DNA of 51,579 bases from Pseudomonadota bacterium (GCA_021794385.1 JAJYQY010000051.1:1-51579); one strand, 5' to 3'. Numbered from the stretch's first letter, positions 27,005 through 36,835 are shown. The notes: generated from the letters alone by a model not told the origin. A program made the numbers and translations.

Positions 27005-28858
27005 ATGTCCCAAGTAGCCCAAGCCCCCGATGCCCTTTTTTCCGACTTTGCCCTGGCCGACCCCATCCGCCGCGCCGTAGAAGAGATCGGCTATGAGCAG
27101 CCGTCGCCGATCCAGGCGCAGTGTATTCCGCCCTTGCTGGCCGGGCGCGATGTGATCGGTGTGGCGCAGACCGGCACCGGCAAGACTGCAGCCTTTGCGT
27201 TGCCCCTCCTGAGCCGCATCGACCTGTCCTTGCGCGTACCGCAATTGCTGGTCTTGGCGCCGACCCGCGAGCTGGCCATCCAGGTGGCGGAGGCCATGCA
27301 AACCTATGCCCGGCATCTGCCGGGTTTTCACATCCTGCCCATTTACGGTGGACAGTCCATGGGGCTGCAGCTCAAGCAACTGCAGCGGGGTGTGCATGTG
27401 GTGGTGGGTACGCCGGGCCGCATTCAGGATCACCTGCGGCGCAAGACCCTGCAGCTCGACGCCCTCCGGGTGGTGGTGCTGGATGAGGCCGACGAGATGC
27501 TGCGCATGGGCTTCATCGATGCCGTGGAAGACATCCTCCAGCATACTCCGTCGGGCCGGCAGGTGGCGCTTTTTTCCGCCACCATGCCCGATGCCATTCG
27601 CCGCATTGCCCGCACCTATCTGCAGGATCCGCTGGAGATTCGCATCAAGAGCGCGACTACGACGGTGTCGGCCATTCACCAGCGTTACTGGCAGGTCAGC
27701 GGGGTCCACAAGCTCGATGCCCTGACCCGCATCCTGGAGGTGGAGGAGAGCAACGCCTGGATCATCTTCGTGCGCACCAAGACGGCCACCGTGGAGCTGG
27801 CGGAAAAGTTGGAGGCACGGGGCTACGCCTGCGCCGCTCTCAATGGCGACCTCAACCAGGCCTTGCGCGAACAGACCATCGAGCGCCTGAAATCCGGGGC
27901 CCTGGATATTGTCGTTGCCACCGATGTGGCGGCCCGCGGCCTGGACGTGGAGCGCATCAGTCACGTCATCAACTACGATATTCCCAACGATACCGAGGCC
28001 TACGTGCATCGTATCGGGCGCACCGGACGGGCCGGGCGCAAGGGTGATGCCATTCTCTTCGTGGCTCCCCGTGAACGTCACCTGCTGCGCGCCATCGAAC
28101 GGGCCACCGGTCAGTCCATCACCCCTATGCAATTGCCGAGCTTGGAGGCCGTGGCGGATCGGCGTATGGCGCAGTTCAAGGATCAGATCACCGAGGTGCT
28201 GGATGCCGAGGATCTCAGCCCCTTTGAAACCCTCATCGCCGACTACCAGCGCGAGCATGATGTGGGGCTCAGCGAAATAGCCGCAGCCTTGGCCTTCCTC
28301 GTGCAAAAAGAGCGCCCCCTCGTGCCGAAGCCCAGCGAGCCGTCGGCGGCCATGGCGTCGGATCGTCCGGTGGGCCGTTTCCGCAGTGAAGAAGGCCGGC
28401 GGCGCGAGCCGGCGGCGCGGCGCCCCGCGCGCAGCGAGGGGGCGGAAGGGCCCGCCATGAAGCGCTACCGCCTGGAGGTGGGGGAGGTGCACGGGGCACA
28501 GGTGAAGAACATTGTCGGGGCCATTGCCAACGAGGCGGGGATGGAGAGCCGCAATATCCGCAAAGTGAGTATTCATGAGGACTATAGCACGGTGGAACTG
28601 CCTGCCGACATGCCGCCGGACGTGCTCCAGCACCTGAAAAAGGTCTGGGTATGCGGCCGTCCCCTGCAGATCAGCGCCAGTGATGGTGGTGCCGGTACGC
28701 CGCCACGGCGGAAAACCGAGCGCGCTCATGAGGAACCCAAGTCCTTTGATGGACCGCGCAAAACCCTGTCGGCGGGGCCCCGCTCCGAGACCAAGGCAAG
28801 GAAGAAGCCTGCGGGGAGCAGCGCGGCTCCCGCCAAGCGCAAGGTACGCCGGGACTAG
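27005..28858 (+). CDS. deaD: DEAD-box RNA helicase, DeaD/CsdA type
   Basis: An ATP-dependent RNA helicase that helps ribosome assembly and mRNA unwinding, often at low temperature. The 617-residue protein has AQTGTGKTAAFALP (Walker A), APTRELAIQ, VLDEADEMLRMGF (the DEAD box), LFSATMP, and HRIGRTGRAGRKGD. A DbpA-type RNA-binding domain follows (KRYRLEVGEVHGAQVKNIVG). The tail is basic and low-complexity, ending AKRKVRRD. I use the ATG at 27005; a TATAGT box at 26932-26937 would place the transcript start after the longer upstream frame begins. YaiI follows 12 bases later. Confidence 0.93.
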   Translation: MSQVAQAPDALFSDFALADPIRRAVEEIGYEQPSPIQAQCIPPLLAGRDVIGVAQTGTGKTAAFALPLLSRIDLSLRVPQLLVLAPTRELAIQVAEAMQTYARHLPGFHILPIYGGQSMGLQLKQLQRGVHVVVGTPGRIQDHLRRKTLQLDALRVVVLDEADEMLRMGFIDAVEDILQHTPSGRQVALFSATMPDAIRRIARTYLQDPLEIRIKSATTTVSAIHQRYWQVSGVHKLDALTRILEVEESNAWIIFVRTKTATVELAEKLEARGYACAALNGDLNQALREQTIERLKSGALDIVVATDVAARGLDVERISHVINYDIPNDTEAYVHRIGRTGRAGRKGDAILFVAPRERHLLRAIERATGQSITPMQLPSLEAVADRRMAQFKDQITEVLDAEDLSPFETLIADYQREHDVGLSEIAAALAFLVQKERPLVPKPSEPSAAMASDRPVGRFRSEEGRRREPAARRPARSEGAEGPAMKRYRLEVGEVHGAQVKNIVGAIANEAGMESRNIRKVSIHEDYSTVELPADMPPDVLQHLKKVWVCGRPLQISASDGGAGTPPRRKTERAHEEPKSFDGPRKTLSAGPRSETKARKKPAGSSAAPAKRKVRRD

Positions 28859-28870
28859 GCAAGCTCGCCC

Positions 28871-29323
28871 ATGCAGATTTGGGTAGATGCCGATGCCTGT
28901 CCCAAGGTGATCAAGGAAATCCTCTTTCGCAGCGCAAGGCGCTTGCCGGTCGCCCTGACGCTGGTGGCCAACCGACCCCTGGCCATACCACCTTCGCCAC
29001 GCATCCGCAGCCTGGTGGTAGCATCCGGCTTCGATGTGGCGGATCAAGCCATTGTGGCGCAACTCTGCGCCGGCGATCTGGTGATTACTGCCGATATCCC
29101 CCTGGCGGCGGAAGTCCTCGCCAAAGGCGGTCATGCCCTGAGCCCCCGGGGCGAGCGCTTTACCCCCGACAGTATCGGCGAGCGTCTGGCCGTCCGCGAC
29201 TGGATGGAGCAGTTACGCGCCAGCGGCGTACATTCGGGCGGCCCGCCCACCCTTGCCCTGACCGACCGCCAGGCCTTTGCCAACCAGCTCGACCGCTTTC
29301 TGCAGCAGGCATTGCGCGCTTGA
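28871..29323 (+). CDS. yaiI: YaiI/YqxD family protein (DUF188)
   Basis: A 150-residue protein of the conserved YaiI/YqxD family. The N-terminal [16 protein letters not shown] is the family signature. [30 protein letters not shown] is the second conserved block, with acidic residues arranged as in PIN-like nucleases. The biochemical role is not established, although the fold suggests a nuclease relationship. It probably shares a transcript with deaD. Its 3' end abuts the remnant of an HD-GYP gene on the other strand. Confidence 0.9.
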   Translation: MQIWVDADACPKVIKEILFRSARRLPVALTLVANRPLAIPPSPRIRSLVVASGFDVADQAIVAQLCAGDLVITADIPLAAEVLAKGGHALSPRGERFTPDSIGERLAVRDWMEQLRASGVHSGGPPTLALTDRQAFANQLDRFLQQALRA

Positions 29324-29329
29324 ACCCCA

Positions 29330-29536
29330 GCCGGCGCCTTTCAGGATGATGGCGTAATCAAAGATCGGTGAGGGTGGCATTGGGCAAGCCCAGATGCTCC
29401 CGATGTGCATCCCGATCCAGCCGTAGCGCAGGGAATGTCCGGCGGGCTGGCCTGCGGTGAGATCCAGGGCATAGCGGATCACATTGACGATATCGGCGAG
29501 CCGCAGGGCAGGCCTCGCCACGGCATCCGAATTCAT
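29330..29536 (-). pseudogene. HD-GYP phosphodiesterase N-terminal remnant
   Basis: On the minus strand MNSDAVARPALRLADIVNVI, then RYALDLTAGQPAGHSLRYGW and IGMHIG, reproduces the start of HD-GYP-type phosphohydrolases. The frame then shifts; the alternative frame continues HLGLPNATLTDL, and the first frame resumes with DYAIILKGAG. Everything after that, including the HD and GYP catalytic motifs, is missing: the fragment ends at the 3' end of yaiI. HD-GYP proteins degrade c-di-GMP, so this is a lost member of the local signalling set. No ribosome site precedes the ATG. Confidence 0.7.
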
Positions 29537-29615
29537 GCCCATTGGCGGGAACATCCCGTGCAATGAATACCTTCGCTACTCTAGACCATCCGCCATATCC
29601 TCGCCCGCCCGCCAT

Positions 29616-29645
29616 TTGCTTATCGCATGAAATTATTGGGATACT
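29616..29645 (+). promoter_or_regulatory. Candidate promoter for the MASE1 GGDEF-EAL gene
   Basis: TTGCTT (29616-29621) and GATACT (29640-29645) are separated by 18 bases, 38 bases before the start codon, in an AT-rich stretch that contrasts with the surrounding GC-rich DNA. Confidence 0.45.
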
Positions 29646-29683
29646 TTGTTAAATAAATCGAATAACCGCAAAAGGCCCCCCCT

Positions 29684-32600
29684 ATGGAAGCGTCTTCCCA
29701 GGCCTCTCGCCTCTTTTGGCGCTTGCTAGCCGCCAATGCGATTTTGGCTGCTGGATATGCGGCTCTCGCTGCCGGAGCGGCGGGATTGCAGCGCATGTAC
29801 CATCATGCGGCGGTCATGCCGTTCTGGCCGTTCGCCGGACTTGCAGCCTTTGCGGTGCTCGTCTTGGGTTGGCGGATAGCACCGGGGATTTTTGTCGGTT
29901 CCTACCTGGCCAATATGGCCTTGTTCGGATGGAGTGTACCGGGCGCCTTGGCGGTATCGCTAGGGAATACCGTGGCGCCGCTGATCGGCCTTGGGGTGCT
30001 GCAGCGTGGTCGACCCTCCTGGAGCAATTTTTTCTGCGTTGGGGATGTTGGCTGGTATCTGCTTACCATGAGCCTGCTCAATGCCGGCATCAGTACCCTC
30101 TTTGGAGTAGTCGGCAACCCTGCCTTTCACTGGGGTTCGGCGTTTCCGGCGAATTTCTGGGCCTCGTGGATGATTGCATACGCCAGTAGCACCATTCTCT
30201 TTGGGCCTTTGTTCTATTTGTGGTGGCGGCAGTCTCCGATAACCGTTATGCACGAATTTTCTTTTGAAGCTGTGGTCTTGAGTTTTCTCACCGCTGTCAG
30301 CACGGCCTTGATCTTTTTGCTGCCGATACCGGTCGGGGGCGTTGCCTGGGGGGCGAGCACTCTCTTGCTCTTGACCCTGGTTTGGGCCGCTTTGCGTCTG
30401 GTTCCGCAAATGGCCTTCACTTTGGCGGTGGGCAGCTATGTCATTGCGGTCATCGGTACCTCCCTTGGCCTGGGGCCTTATGTGTTGCGGGCGGCACAAG
30501 ATCGGATCGACGGCCTGGAAATCCGCTATATCGGGCTGGCCGTGGCCATCCTGATGGTGATGGCGCTGGTAAATGAACGCCGGGGAGCGTTGCTGGCCCT
30601 GCAGGGGATGAACAGCCATCTGCAGGGACGTATTGAGGAACGCACCCACCTGCTGAAAGACAGCCTGGAGCAGCTCCATGCCCGCGAAACCTTTTATCGG
30701 GCCATCACGCAGACACACCATCTGCTGGCACCCGATGATGATGCCGGCAAGGGCCCGCTGGGTGACAGGCTGGATGAGGTGGCGCGCTCTCTTGCCGATG
30801 TGCTTGATGCGCGTTTGGTGTGGATCGCCGCGCGAACACCCGATGCCCAGGAGCTGCGTCTACTGGCAATGGCTGGATCGGCCGCAGGCGTTGGCGAAAT
30901 GTTCTTTGCAAATACCGAGTTTGTTGGCCCTGATGGACCCGTGGCAAGAGCTGCCCGCACGGGTCTTCCCGCCATGGGGGATTGTGCAGAGGCGGGTTGT
31001 GCGTCGTCGCGCGTATTAACGGAGCAGTATGGCATTGGCGGTTATGTCGTTGCCCCATTTACCTATGCGGACGGCGAGGGGTTTCTGGCCATCTATCGCT
31101 CGGATCGGTTGATCTTCTCCGATGATCTTATCGATCTGATCCAGCATCTAGCCAAGGACCTGGGCGCTTACTGTGCACGCAGGCTAACCGATATGGCCTT
31201 GCGGCGCGTGCGCCGCCTCTATCAGGCCCTGATTTCCGTGGGGGATATTGCCCTTACCGCCGAGGACGAAAACAGCCTCATGGTGAGCACCTGCCAGCAA
31301 CTCATTGATAGTGGCCTATTTACGGCCGCCTGGATCGCCAGGCCCGACACCGATGGCTATTTCTACCCCTTGGCCGCCGCGGGAGGGAGTGCCGCCCGCG
31401 CGTTCCCCCATCGCTGGCCAGCCATAGCGGATGTCCCCGAGGGGCAAACGGTAGGTGCGCGGGCCTGGCGCAGCGGCAAACTCCTCTATGTGCAGGATTA
31501 TATCGAGGATCCATACGTTGCCCCATGGCGCGATTTTGCCATCGAGGCCGGATGGCGATCGGTGGCGGGGGTTCCGGTTTTGCGTAATCAGGAGCAATGG
31601 GGTGTGTTGGTAGTCATTGGTGATCAGGTCGGCATTTTTTCTGAAGAAATGCTGGATCTTCTCGCCCGCGTAGCGCGACTGGTAGGCCATGGGCTCGATG
31701 AGATCGCCCTCAAGGCCGCGTTGCATCAGGAGCGTGAGCAGCAATCCCAACTCGCGGTTTCCGACCCCCTGACGGGTTTACCCAATCGCCGCGGCTTGGA
31801 CGAGCACTTGGCCCAGGCCATGGCCCGCAGCGTTCGTCACCAGAAGCTTCTCGCTGTGGGCATGCTGGACCTCGACAACTTCAAGCCCATTAACGATATC
31901 CACGGACATGAAGTGGGCGATCAACTCTTGCAAGCCCTGGCAGAACGCTTGCAACAGGGCTTGCGGCATACGGATTTTGTTGCCCGGCTCGGCGGGGACG
32001 AGTTTGTATTGGTCTGCGAGGACCTGGGCAGCATGGCGGACCTAGACCCGCTGATCGGCAAAGTTCAGGAGATATTTGAATCCCCCTTCATCCTCGCTGA
32101 CGGCATTGTTATCCACATGGCGGGCAGCCTGGGCCTGGCGCTTTATCCTGACAGCGATGCCCGGATTGATGCCGACCTCCTTTTGCGCCATGCGGATCAG
32201 GCCCTCTATGCCCTCAAGGATGCCAAAGCCATTAGACATCGTTTTTGGGCGACTTATCCAGTGTCCGTGGACGACATTCGCGCGGCATCCCATGTACCCG
32301 TACAAAAACTCCTGCGCCAAGGTGCGCTGCGCGTGTTCTACCAACCCATTCTCGATGCAGCGACCCATCGCATTGTGGGTATCGAGGCCCTGGCGCGGCT
32401 GGCCGACGCCGAGATGATCCTATGTCCGGCAGAATTCCTGCCTCACCTCGATAACAATGACCACGAATTATTGACCCGCTTTGTACTCACCCAAGCCCTC
32501 GATGACCTGACTCGCCTCGATGCCCAGGGATTATCGCTCTGGGTGTCGGTGAACATCAGCGCGGAGACCCTGCAACGAGCTACCTCCCGAGGGTGGTTGC

Positions 32601-33391
32601 ACAACATCCTTAAAGCGAGCGACATAGCGGCCGGGCGTCTGATCCTGGAGATCCTGGAGGGTACAGACATGCTAGCGCAAGGAGAAATCAAAGATCATAT
32701 CGCCGCAATTAAAGGGATGGGGGTGCGGATTGCCCTGGATGACATGGGCACCGCCTATTCCTCACTCCTTTGCCTGAAGGAATTGCCTGTCGATGAAATC
32801 AAGCTGGATCAGGGGCTGGTACGCACCTTGGCCAACCGTCCGGAAGGGGTGCATTTTGTGAACGCCGTTCTGGACCTGGCTATGGGCCTGAATGTGCAGA
32901 TGGTGGTGGAAGGCGCCGAAACACTAGCGATCCTGGATGCTTTGGTAACCCTCGGCGTACCCCTGATCCAGGGCTTTGCCATTGCCCCACCCATGGACTT
33001 CAACAGCCTCAGTGCCTGGATGATTGCCCGGACGGGAGAGGTAAAGGTCCATCCCCATAGTCTGCTGGGCCTCTATGCGGCGCAAATGAGCCGCGATAGC
33101 ATCTTGCGCAAATGCATTCGCCAGAATGCCGCCCCCATCGACTATATGATGCTGGCCGATGCCGAGTCATCCTCCCTTCATGACGATATCGTACGCATGG
33201 GTTTGCTGGATACGGCCATCGATCACGCCCACCGTCGTTACCACCGCGCCTGTGCCTTGGTAGGCGCGACTCATGAGATCCTGCGTGATGCGCCCGACTG
33301 GGGCGCCGTTGATGCCGCCCAGGATTATTTCTTTGCGGAGATTCGCCGGGCCATGACGGGGCTCGCCGCTAGCGATTCTCGGGACGCCTAG
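29684..33391 (+). CDS. MASE1-GAF-GAF-GGDEF-EAL c-di-GMP synthase/phosphodiesterase
   Basis: A 1235-residue membrane signalling enzyme. Residues 1-300 form a multi-span MASE1 sensor. Two GAF-like domains follow (about 340-500 and 510-670). The GGDEF domain has an intact RLGGDEFVLV near residue 769, and RHTD five residues upstream matches the inhibitory I-site. The EAL domain keeps IEALARL (about 900), the Asn in SVNIS, the Glu in LEILEG, LDDMGTAYSSL, DEIKLD, VVEGAET and QGFAIAP. Both activities could therefore be real. A last stretch of about 110 residues (AIDHAHRRYHRA, DWGAVDAAQDYFF) is shared with the protein at 40281. It precedes the flagellar fliL-ycgR-mot genes. The signal sensed is unknown. 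Confidence 0.9.
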   Translation: MEASSQASRLFWRLLAANAILAAGYAALAAGAAGLQRMYHHAAVMPFWPFAGLAAFAVLVLGWRIAPGIFVGSYLANMALFGWSVPGALAVSLGNTVAPLIGLGVLQRGRPSWSNFFCVGDVGWYLLTMSLLNAGISTLFGVVGNPAFHWGSAFPANFWASWMIAYASSTILFGPLFYLWWRQSPITVMHEFSFEAVVLSFLTAVSTALIFLLPIPVGGVAWGASTLLLLTLVWAALRLVPQMAFTLAVGSYVIAVIGTSLGLGPYVLRAAQDRIDGLEIRYIGLAVAILMVMALVNERRGALLALQGMNSHLQGRIEERTHLLKDSLEQLHARETFYRAITQTHHLLAPDDDAGKGPLGDRLDEVARSLADVLDARLVWIAARTPDAQELRLLAMAGSAAGVGEMFFANTEFVGPDGPVARAARTGLPAMGDCAEAGCASSRVLTEQYGIGGYVVAPFTYADGEGFLAIYRSDRLIFSDDLIDLIQHLAKDLGAYCARRLTDMALRRVRRLYQALISVGDIALTAEDENSLMVSTCQQLIDSGLFTAAWIARPDTDGYFYPLAAAGGSAARAFPHRWPAIADVPEGQTVGARAWRSGKLLYVQDYIEDPYVAPWRDFAIEAGWRSVAGVPVLRNQEQWGVLVVIGDQVGIFSEEMLDLLARVARLVGHGLDEIALKAALHQEREQQSQLAVSDPLTGLPNRRGLDEHLAQAMARSVRHQKLLAVGMLDLDNFKPINDIHGHEVGDQLLQALAERLQQGLRHTDFVARLGGDEFVLVCEDLGSMADLDPLIGKVQEIFESPFILADGIVIHMAGSLGLALYPDSDARIDADLLLRHADQALYALKDAKAIRHRFWATYPVSVDDIRAASHVPVQKLLRQGALRVFYQPILDAATHRIVGIEALARLADAEMILCPAEFLPHLDNNDHELLTRFVLTQALDDLTRLDAQGLSLWVSVNISAETLQRATSRGWLHNILKASDIAAGRLILEILEGTDMLAQGEIKDHIAAIKGMGVRIALDDMGTAYSSLLCLKELPVDEIKLDQGLVRTLANRPEGVHFVNAVLDLAMGLNVQMVVEGAETLAILDALVTLGVPLIQGFAIAPPMDFNSLSAWMIARTGEVKVHPHSLLGLYAAQMSRDSILRKCIRQNAAPIDYMMLADAESSSLHDDIVRMGLLDTAIDHAHRRYHRACALVGATHEILRDAPDWGAVDAAQDYFFAEIRRAMTGLAASDSRDA

Positions 33392-33479
33392 ATGTGCTTT
33401 AGGCAGAGCAATGGATTATCCTTGCACTTCGGAATCTAGTGTTGGTACCCAATCGTGCTTTTCCAGGTAAGGGCGGACC

Positions 33480-33980
33480 ATGGCAGAAGAAAAAAAAGGC
33501 GGTAAGGGAAAGTTGATCCTCATTGTCCTGGTTGTAGTGGCGATATTGGCCATTGCTGGCGGCGCGGCGTGGTGGTTCCTGCTCAGGCCCCAGGCGGCAC
33601 CCAGCGCCGCCGAGGTTGCCCAGAAAAAATTGCAAGATACCAAGTTTATTGATCTGGGCTCTTTGGTAACCAATCTCCAGACGACCGACGGCAGCACCCA
33701 CTACATTCAGGTGGAGATCCAGCTCAAGACCTTCGACCCCAAGGTAGCCGAGGAGGTCAAGACCTTCATGCCCGAGATTCGCAACGCCATCCTCACGCTG
33801 CTGGCCAGCCAGCAGGCGGACAAGGTGAGTGAACCAGCGGTTCGCGAGCAGTTGCGCCAGCAGATTCGGGAGGCCGTCAACCGTATCCTGGAGACGAGCG
33901 GCGGCGCCCTGAAAACGCCCGTAAAAACGGCAGCCCCGCCCATTGCCGCCGTCTATTTTGCGAGTTTTGTGGTGCAGTAG
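33480..33980 (+). CDS. fliL: Flagellar basal body-associated protein FliL
   Basis: FliL surrounds the stator units of the flagellar motor. The 166-residue protein has a short Lys-rich cytoplasmic tail, one membrane span (about 12-36, LILIVLVVVAILAIAGGAAW) and a periplasmic SPFH-like domain with FIDLGSLVTNLQ and HYIQVEIQLKTF. The chain ends AVYFASFVVQ, the usual FliL finish. The expected fliM/fliN are not behind it. Instead ycgR, motA and motB follow, so this looks like a stator and torque-control group split off from the main flagellar locus. A start at ATG 33480 follows a GGGCGGACC ribosome site. Confidence 0.85.
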   Translation: MAEEKKGGKGKLILIVLVVVAILAIAGGAAWWFLLRPQAAPSAAEVAQKKLQDTKFIDLGSLVTNLQTTDGSTHYIQVEIQLKTFDPKVAEEVKTFMPEIRNAILTLLASQQADKVSEPAVREQLRQQIREAVNRILETSGGALKTPVKTAAPPIAAVYFASFVVQ

Positions 33981-34136
33981 GATGGTTTCAGGACCCGTAG
34001 CGGGGCAAGAAACACCCGGACCGGGGGGATGCGCGGCGGGTCGCGCCGGGCGTCCGCGTCCCACCCCGGCCCCGATGAATACCTCATGGGGTGATTCGCG
34101 CTGCCGTTCTCCAGCAGCCCCGGTCAGGGAGTGGCA

Positions 34137-34898
34137 GTGAGCGAGTCTTTTCAGGAAATTGCCGATACGCTTTTCTCCGATAGGTTTCGGGTCAGCTCTG
34201 CCCTGCAGGGAGAGCGTCTCCTCGCCACCCTGCACGGCGAACGCAGCTTTTGCACGTTGATCTTCAAGAAAGGCAGCCGCACCTTTACTTCCCTCATGCT
34301 GGAGGTGGCGCGACAGAAAGGCTATCTGCTCATGGACGCGCCGCATCCCGATTTCGGCCGCTGGCAGCCGGTGAAAGGCGAGCCCCTCCTGGTGTTTGGC
34401 CGTGCCAATAATATTGCCACGGGCTTTGAGTCCACTTTTTCGGAATATATCCATACGCCCGGCGAGGAAGGGATCCGTCTGGCCTATCCAGGGCAGATCT
34501 ATCAATTGCAGCGTCGGCAGTTTTTCCGCGTCCCGCCCGCCCCGGACGATCCGGACCTGGTGGAATTGCGGCGTAATGGCGCCGAGACGATACGGGGGCG
34601 CTTGCAAAACATCAGCGGGGGCGGCCTGAGTGTTCTGGTACCACCGCCAGCGGATTACCCATTTCAGGCCGGAGAGCGGATACCGCAGGTCATGTTCACC
34701 TTGCGCGGCGGCCAGACCTTCGGTGTGGCGGCGGAATTGCGCAGCGTGGGCCCTGTGCAACTCCTCCATCATGAGCACGTCTGCGCGCTGGGCTTGCAGT
34801 TTGCGGGGATCACGCCAATGCTGAGTGAGCAGGTGCTGCGTTATGCCCAGTGGCGGGATCGGGAAATGCTCAGTGCCACGCGCCGTGGTTTTTTGTGA
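34137..34898 (+). CDS. ycgR: YcgR-type flagellar brake protein (PilZ domain)
   Basis: YcgR binds c-di-GMP through PilZ and then slows the flagellar motor by contacting stator or rotor. The 253-residue protein has the N-terminal YcgR (PilZN-like) domain and a C-terminal PilZ domain. RRQFFR (126-131) is the RxxxR motif and NISGGG (158-163) the D/NxSxxG motif, both intact. I choose the GTG at 34137 because AGGGAG ends six bases before it; a GTG two codons earlier directly touches that site. Its position between fliL and motAB fits a brake on this stator. Confidence 0.88.
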   Translation: MSESFQEIADTLFSDRFRVSSALQGERLLATLHGERSFCTLIFKKGSRTFTSLMLEVARQKGYLLMDAPHPDFGRWQPVKGEPLLVFGRANNIATGFESTFSEYIHTPGEEGIRLAYPGQIYQLQRRQFFRVPPAPDDPDLVELRRNGAETIRGRLQNISGGGLSVLVPPPADYPFQAGERIPQVMFTLRGGQTFGVAAELRSVGPVQLLHHEHVCALGLQFAGITPMLSEQVLRYAQWRDREMLSATRRGFL

Positions 34899-34959
34899 AT
34901 CATGCTTCTAATTAGACTCATATGCTTCCATTCATCGCCCATCCGCAAAGGATAACGAG

Positions 34960-35820
34960 ATGTTCCTGATGATCGGCTATGTCATCGCCCTGGGTGCCAT
35001 CTTTGGCGGTTTTGCCCTGGAAGGGGGGCAGTTGATGGCGCTCATGCAGCCTTATGAACTATTGATGATTGCCGGGGGTGCCCTGGGGACCTTTTTTGCC
35101 TCCACTTTCCCCAAATCCTTCAAGGCCACCCTCAAGGCCTTTCCCCAGGCACTCAAGGGCTCAAAATATACCAAAAGCGCGTATCTGGAACTCCTTTCCC
35201 TGCTCAATGAACTCTTTACCCGGATCCGCCAGGGTGGGCTCATGTCGGTGGAAGGCGATGTCGACGACCCCCAATCCAGCGAGCTGTTCAAAAAGTATCC
35301 TCGCATTCTTGGAGATGATCATATATTGGAATTCATCACCGATTATCTGCGCCTGATGGTGGGGGGCAATCTCGGTGCCTTTGAGATGGAAAATCTCATG
35401 GATGTGGATATTGAAACCCATCATCGCGAACAGGAAATCCCTATCCATGCCCTGACCCGTGCCGCTGATGGGATGCCCGCCTTCGGGATCGTGGCGGCCG
35501 TGATGGGGGTGGTCCACACCATGGCTTCGGTCGACAAGCCGCCGTCGGTATTGGGTGAGCTCATTGCCGCGGCGCTGGTGGGTACCTTCCTGGGTATTCT
35601 GCTTGGTTACGCGGTGGTAGCGCCGGTGGCTGCCCGCTTGGAGGAACGCGCCGAGGAAAGCAGCAAGATGCTGGAATGCGTCAAGGTGGCGCTGCTGGCG
35701 ACCATGAATGCCTACCCGCCGCAGGTGGCTATCGAATTCGGGCGTAAGGTGCTGTTTTCCACCGAGCGCCCGAGCTTCCAGGAAATGGACACCCATCTGC
35801 GCGAAATGAAAGGGAAATGA
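34960..35820 (+). CDS. motA: Flagellar stator protein MotA
   Basis: MotA forms the proton-driven stator ring with MotB in the inner membrane. The 286-residue protein has the family length and four membrane spans. GALGTFFASTFPKSFKA is near the first cytoplasmic entry. The acidic/basic cytoplasmic loop is present, as are the conserved prolines in DGMPAFGIVAAVMG and GILLGYAVVAPVA. The ribosome site AAAGGATAACGAG precedes the ATG. motB follows six bases later, so the two are co-expressed. Confidence 0.95.
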   Translation: MFLMIGYVIALGAIFGGFALEGGQLMALMQPYELLMIAGGALGTFFASTFPKSFKATLKAFPQALKGSKYTKSAYLELLSLLNELFTRIRQGGLMSVEGDVDDPQSSELFKKYPRILGDDHILEFITDYLRLMVGGNLGAFEMENLMDVDIETHHREQEIPIHALTRAADGMPAFGIVAAVMGVVHTMASVDKPPSVLGELIAAALVGTFLGILLGYAVVAPVAARLEERAEESSKMLECVKVALLATMNAYPPQVAIEFGRKVLFSTERPSFQEMDTHLREMKGK

Positions 35821-35826
35821 TCCGGC

Positions 35827-36744
35827 ATGGCGAGTGACGATAAAACCCAGCCTATGGTCATCAAGCGGATCAAAAAATCCGCCGGTGGCCATGGCGGGGC
35901 ATGGAAGATCGCCTATGCCGACTTTGTCACCGCGCTGATGGCCTTTTTTCTACTGATGTGGCTGCTGGGCTCAACGACCAAGGCGCAGCTCCAAGGCATT
36001 GCCCAATGGTTTAGAAATCCCGAGCGGGTTTCCCTCATGGGCGGTCCGGGCAGTGGTTCCTCCAACTCCATATTGCCGGGCGGCGGCAGCAATTTGACCA
36101 AGACCGTGGGTGAAGAACAGCGCGGAGCAAAGCCCAACAGCACGCAGCCTGCCCGGTCGGCAGCCGCGGTAGCCGTTGACCGGAAGAATCTGGAAAACCT
36201 GCAAAAAGTCCTTGATCAGCAGATCGTCAGTAACCCGGTGCTCAATGCCTTTCGTCATCAATTATTGGTGAACATTACCAACGAGGGCTTGCGGATTCAG
36301 GTGGTCGATAGTGCGAAAAGACCCATGTTCGCCTTGGGCAGCACCGATCTGGAATCCTACGCACGCAGCATTTTCCAGGCCATTGCCCCATCGCTGAATC
36401 GATTGCCCAACCAGATCAGCATTACCGGGCACACCGATGCCTTGCATTATCAAAACGGGGGCAAGGGCTATAGCAACTATAATCTTTCGGCGGGGCGTGC
36501 CAATGCCGTGCGGCAAGTGCTGATCCAGGGGGGGCTGGACGAAAGCAAGGTATTGCGCGTGGTCGGGATGGGCTCGGCAGTGCTTTATGATCCCAAAAAC
36601 CCGGATTCACCCCTGAACCGGCGCGTCAGTATCGTGGTCCTGAGCCGGGAAGCGGCCACAAAAATCGTGCACAACCAACAAGCGGAGCAGTCCGTGGCCG
36701 GCGCGGCCGCAGCCGCCCGGACGATTTCCGTGGCAGCACCTTGA
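35827..36744 (+). CDS. motB: Flagellar stator protein MotB
   Basis: MotB anchors the stator to peptidoglycan and carries the proton-binding Asp. The 305-residue protein has one span, with YADFVTALMAFFLLMWLLGS placing the essential Asp at residue 32 as in E. coli. The periplasmic OmpA-like domain has ISITGHTDALHYQNGG and NLSAGRANAVRQVL. The Asp and the absence of typical sodium-channel changes suggest proton drive, which suits an acidophile. The stop is followed by an imperfect hairpin CGGGA-TCCCG (about 36747-36762). Confidence 0.95.
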   Translation: MASDDKTQPMVIKRIKKSAGGHGGAWKIAYADFVTALMAFFLLMWLLGSTTKAQLQGIAQWFRNPERVSLMGGPGSGSSNSILPGGGSNLTKTVGEEQRGAKPNSTQPARSAAAVAVDRKNLENLQKVLDQQIVSNPVLNAFRHQLLVNITNEGLRIQVVDSAKRPMFALGSTDLESYARSIFQAIAPSLNRLPNQISITGHTDALHYQNGGKGYSNYNLSAGRANAVRQVLIQGGLDESKVLRVVGMGSAVLYDPKNPDSPLNRRVSIVVLSREAATKIVHNQQAEQSVAGAAAAARTISVAAP

Positions 36745-36835
36745 GCGGGAGGATCTTCCCGGGCTGATGGCGCTTCTCTTGCTCTGCCAGGAGAGATCTT
36801 TGGGGACTCTGGCCTGCGCGGCCAAGCAAAAATCA

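Noticed and set aside
33432-33463. Sigma-54-like sequence before fliL
   Set aside because: The GG and GC pairs are 9 or 11 bases apart in the two possible alignments, not the required 10.
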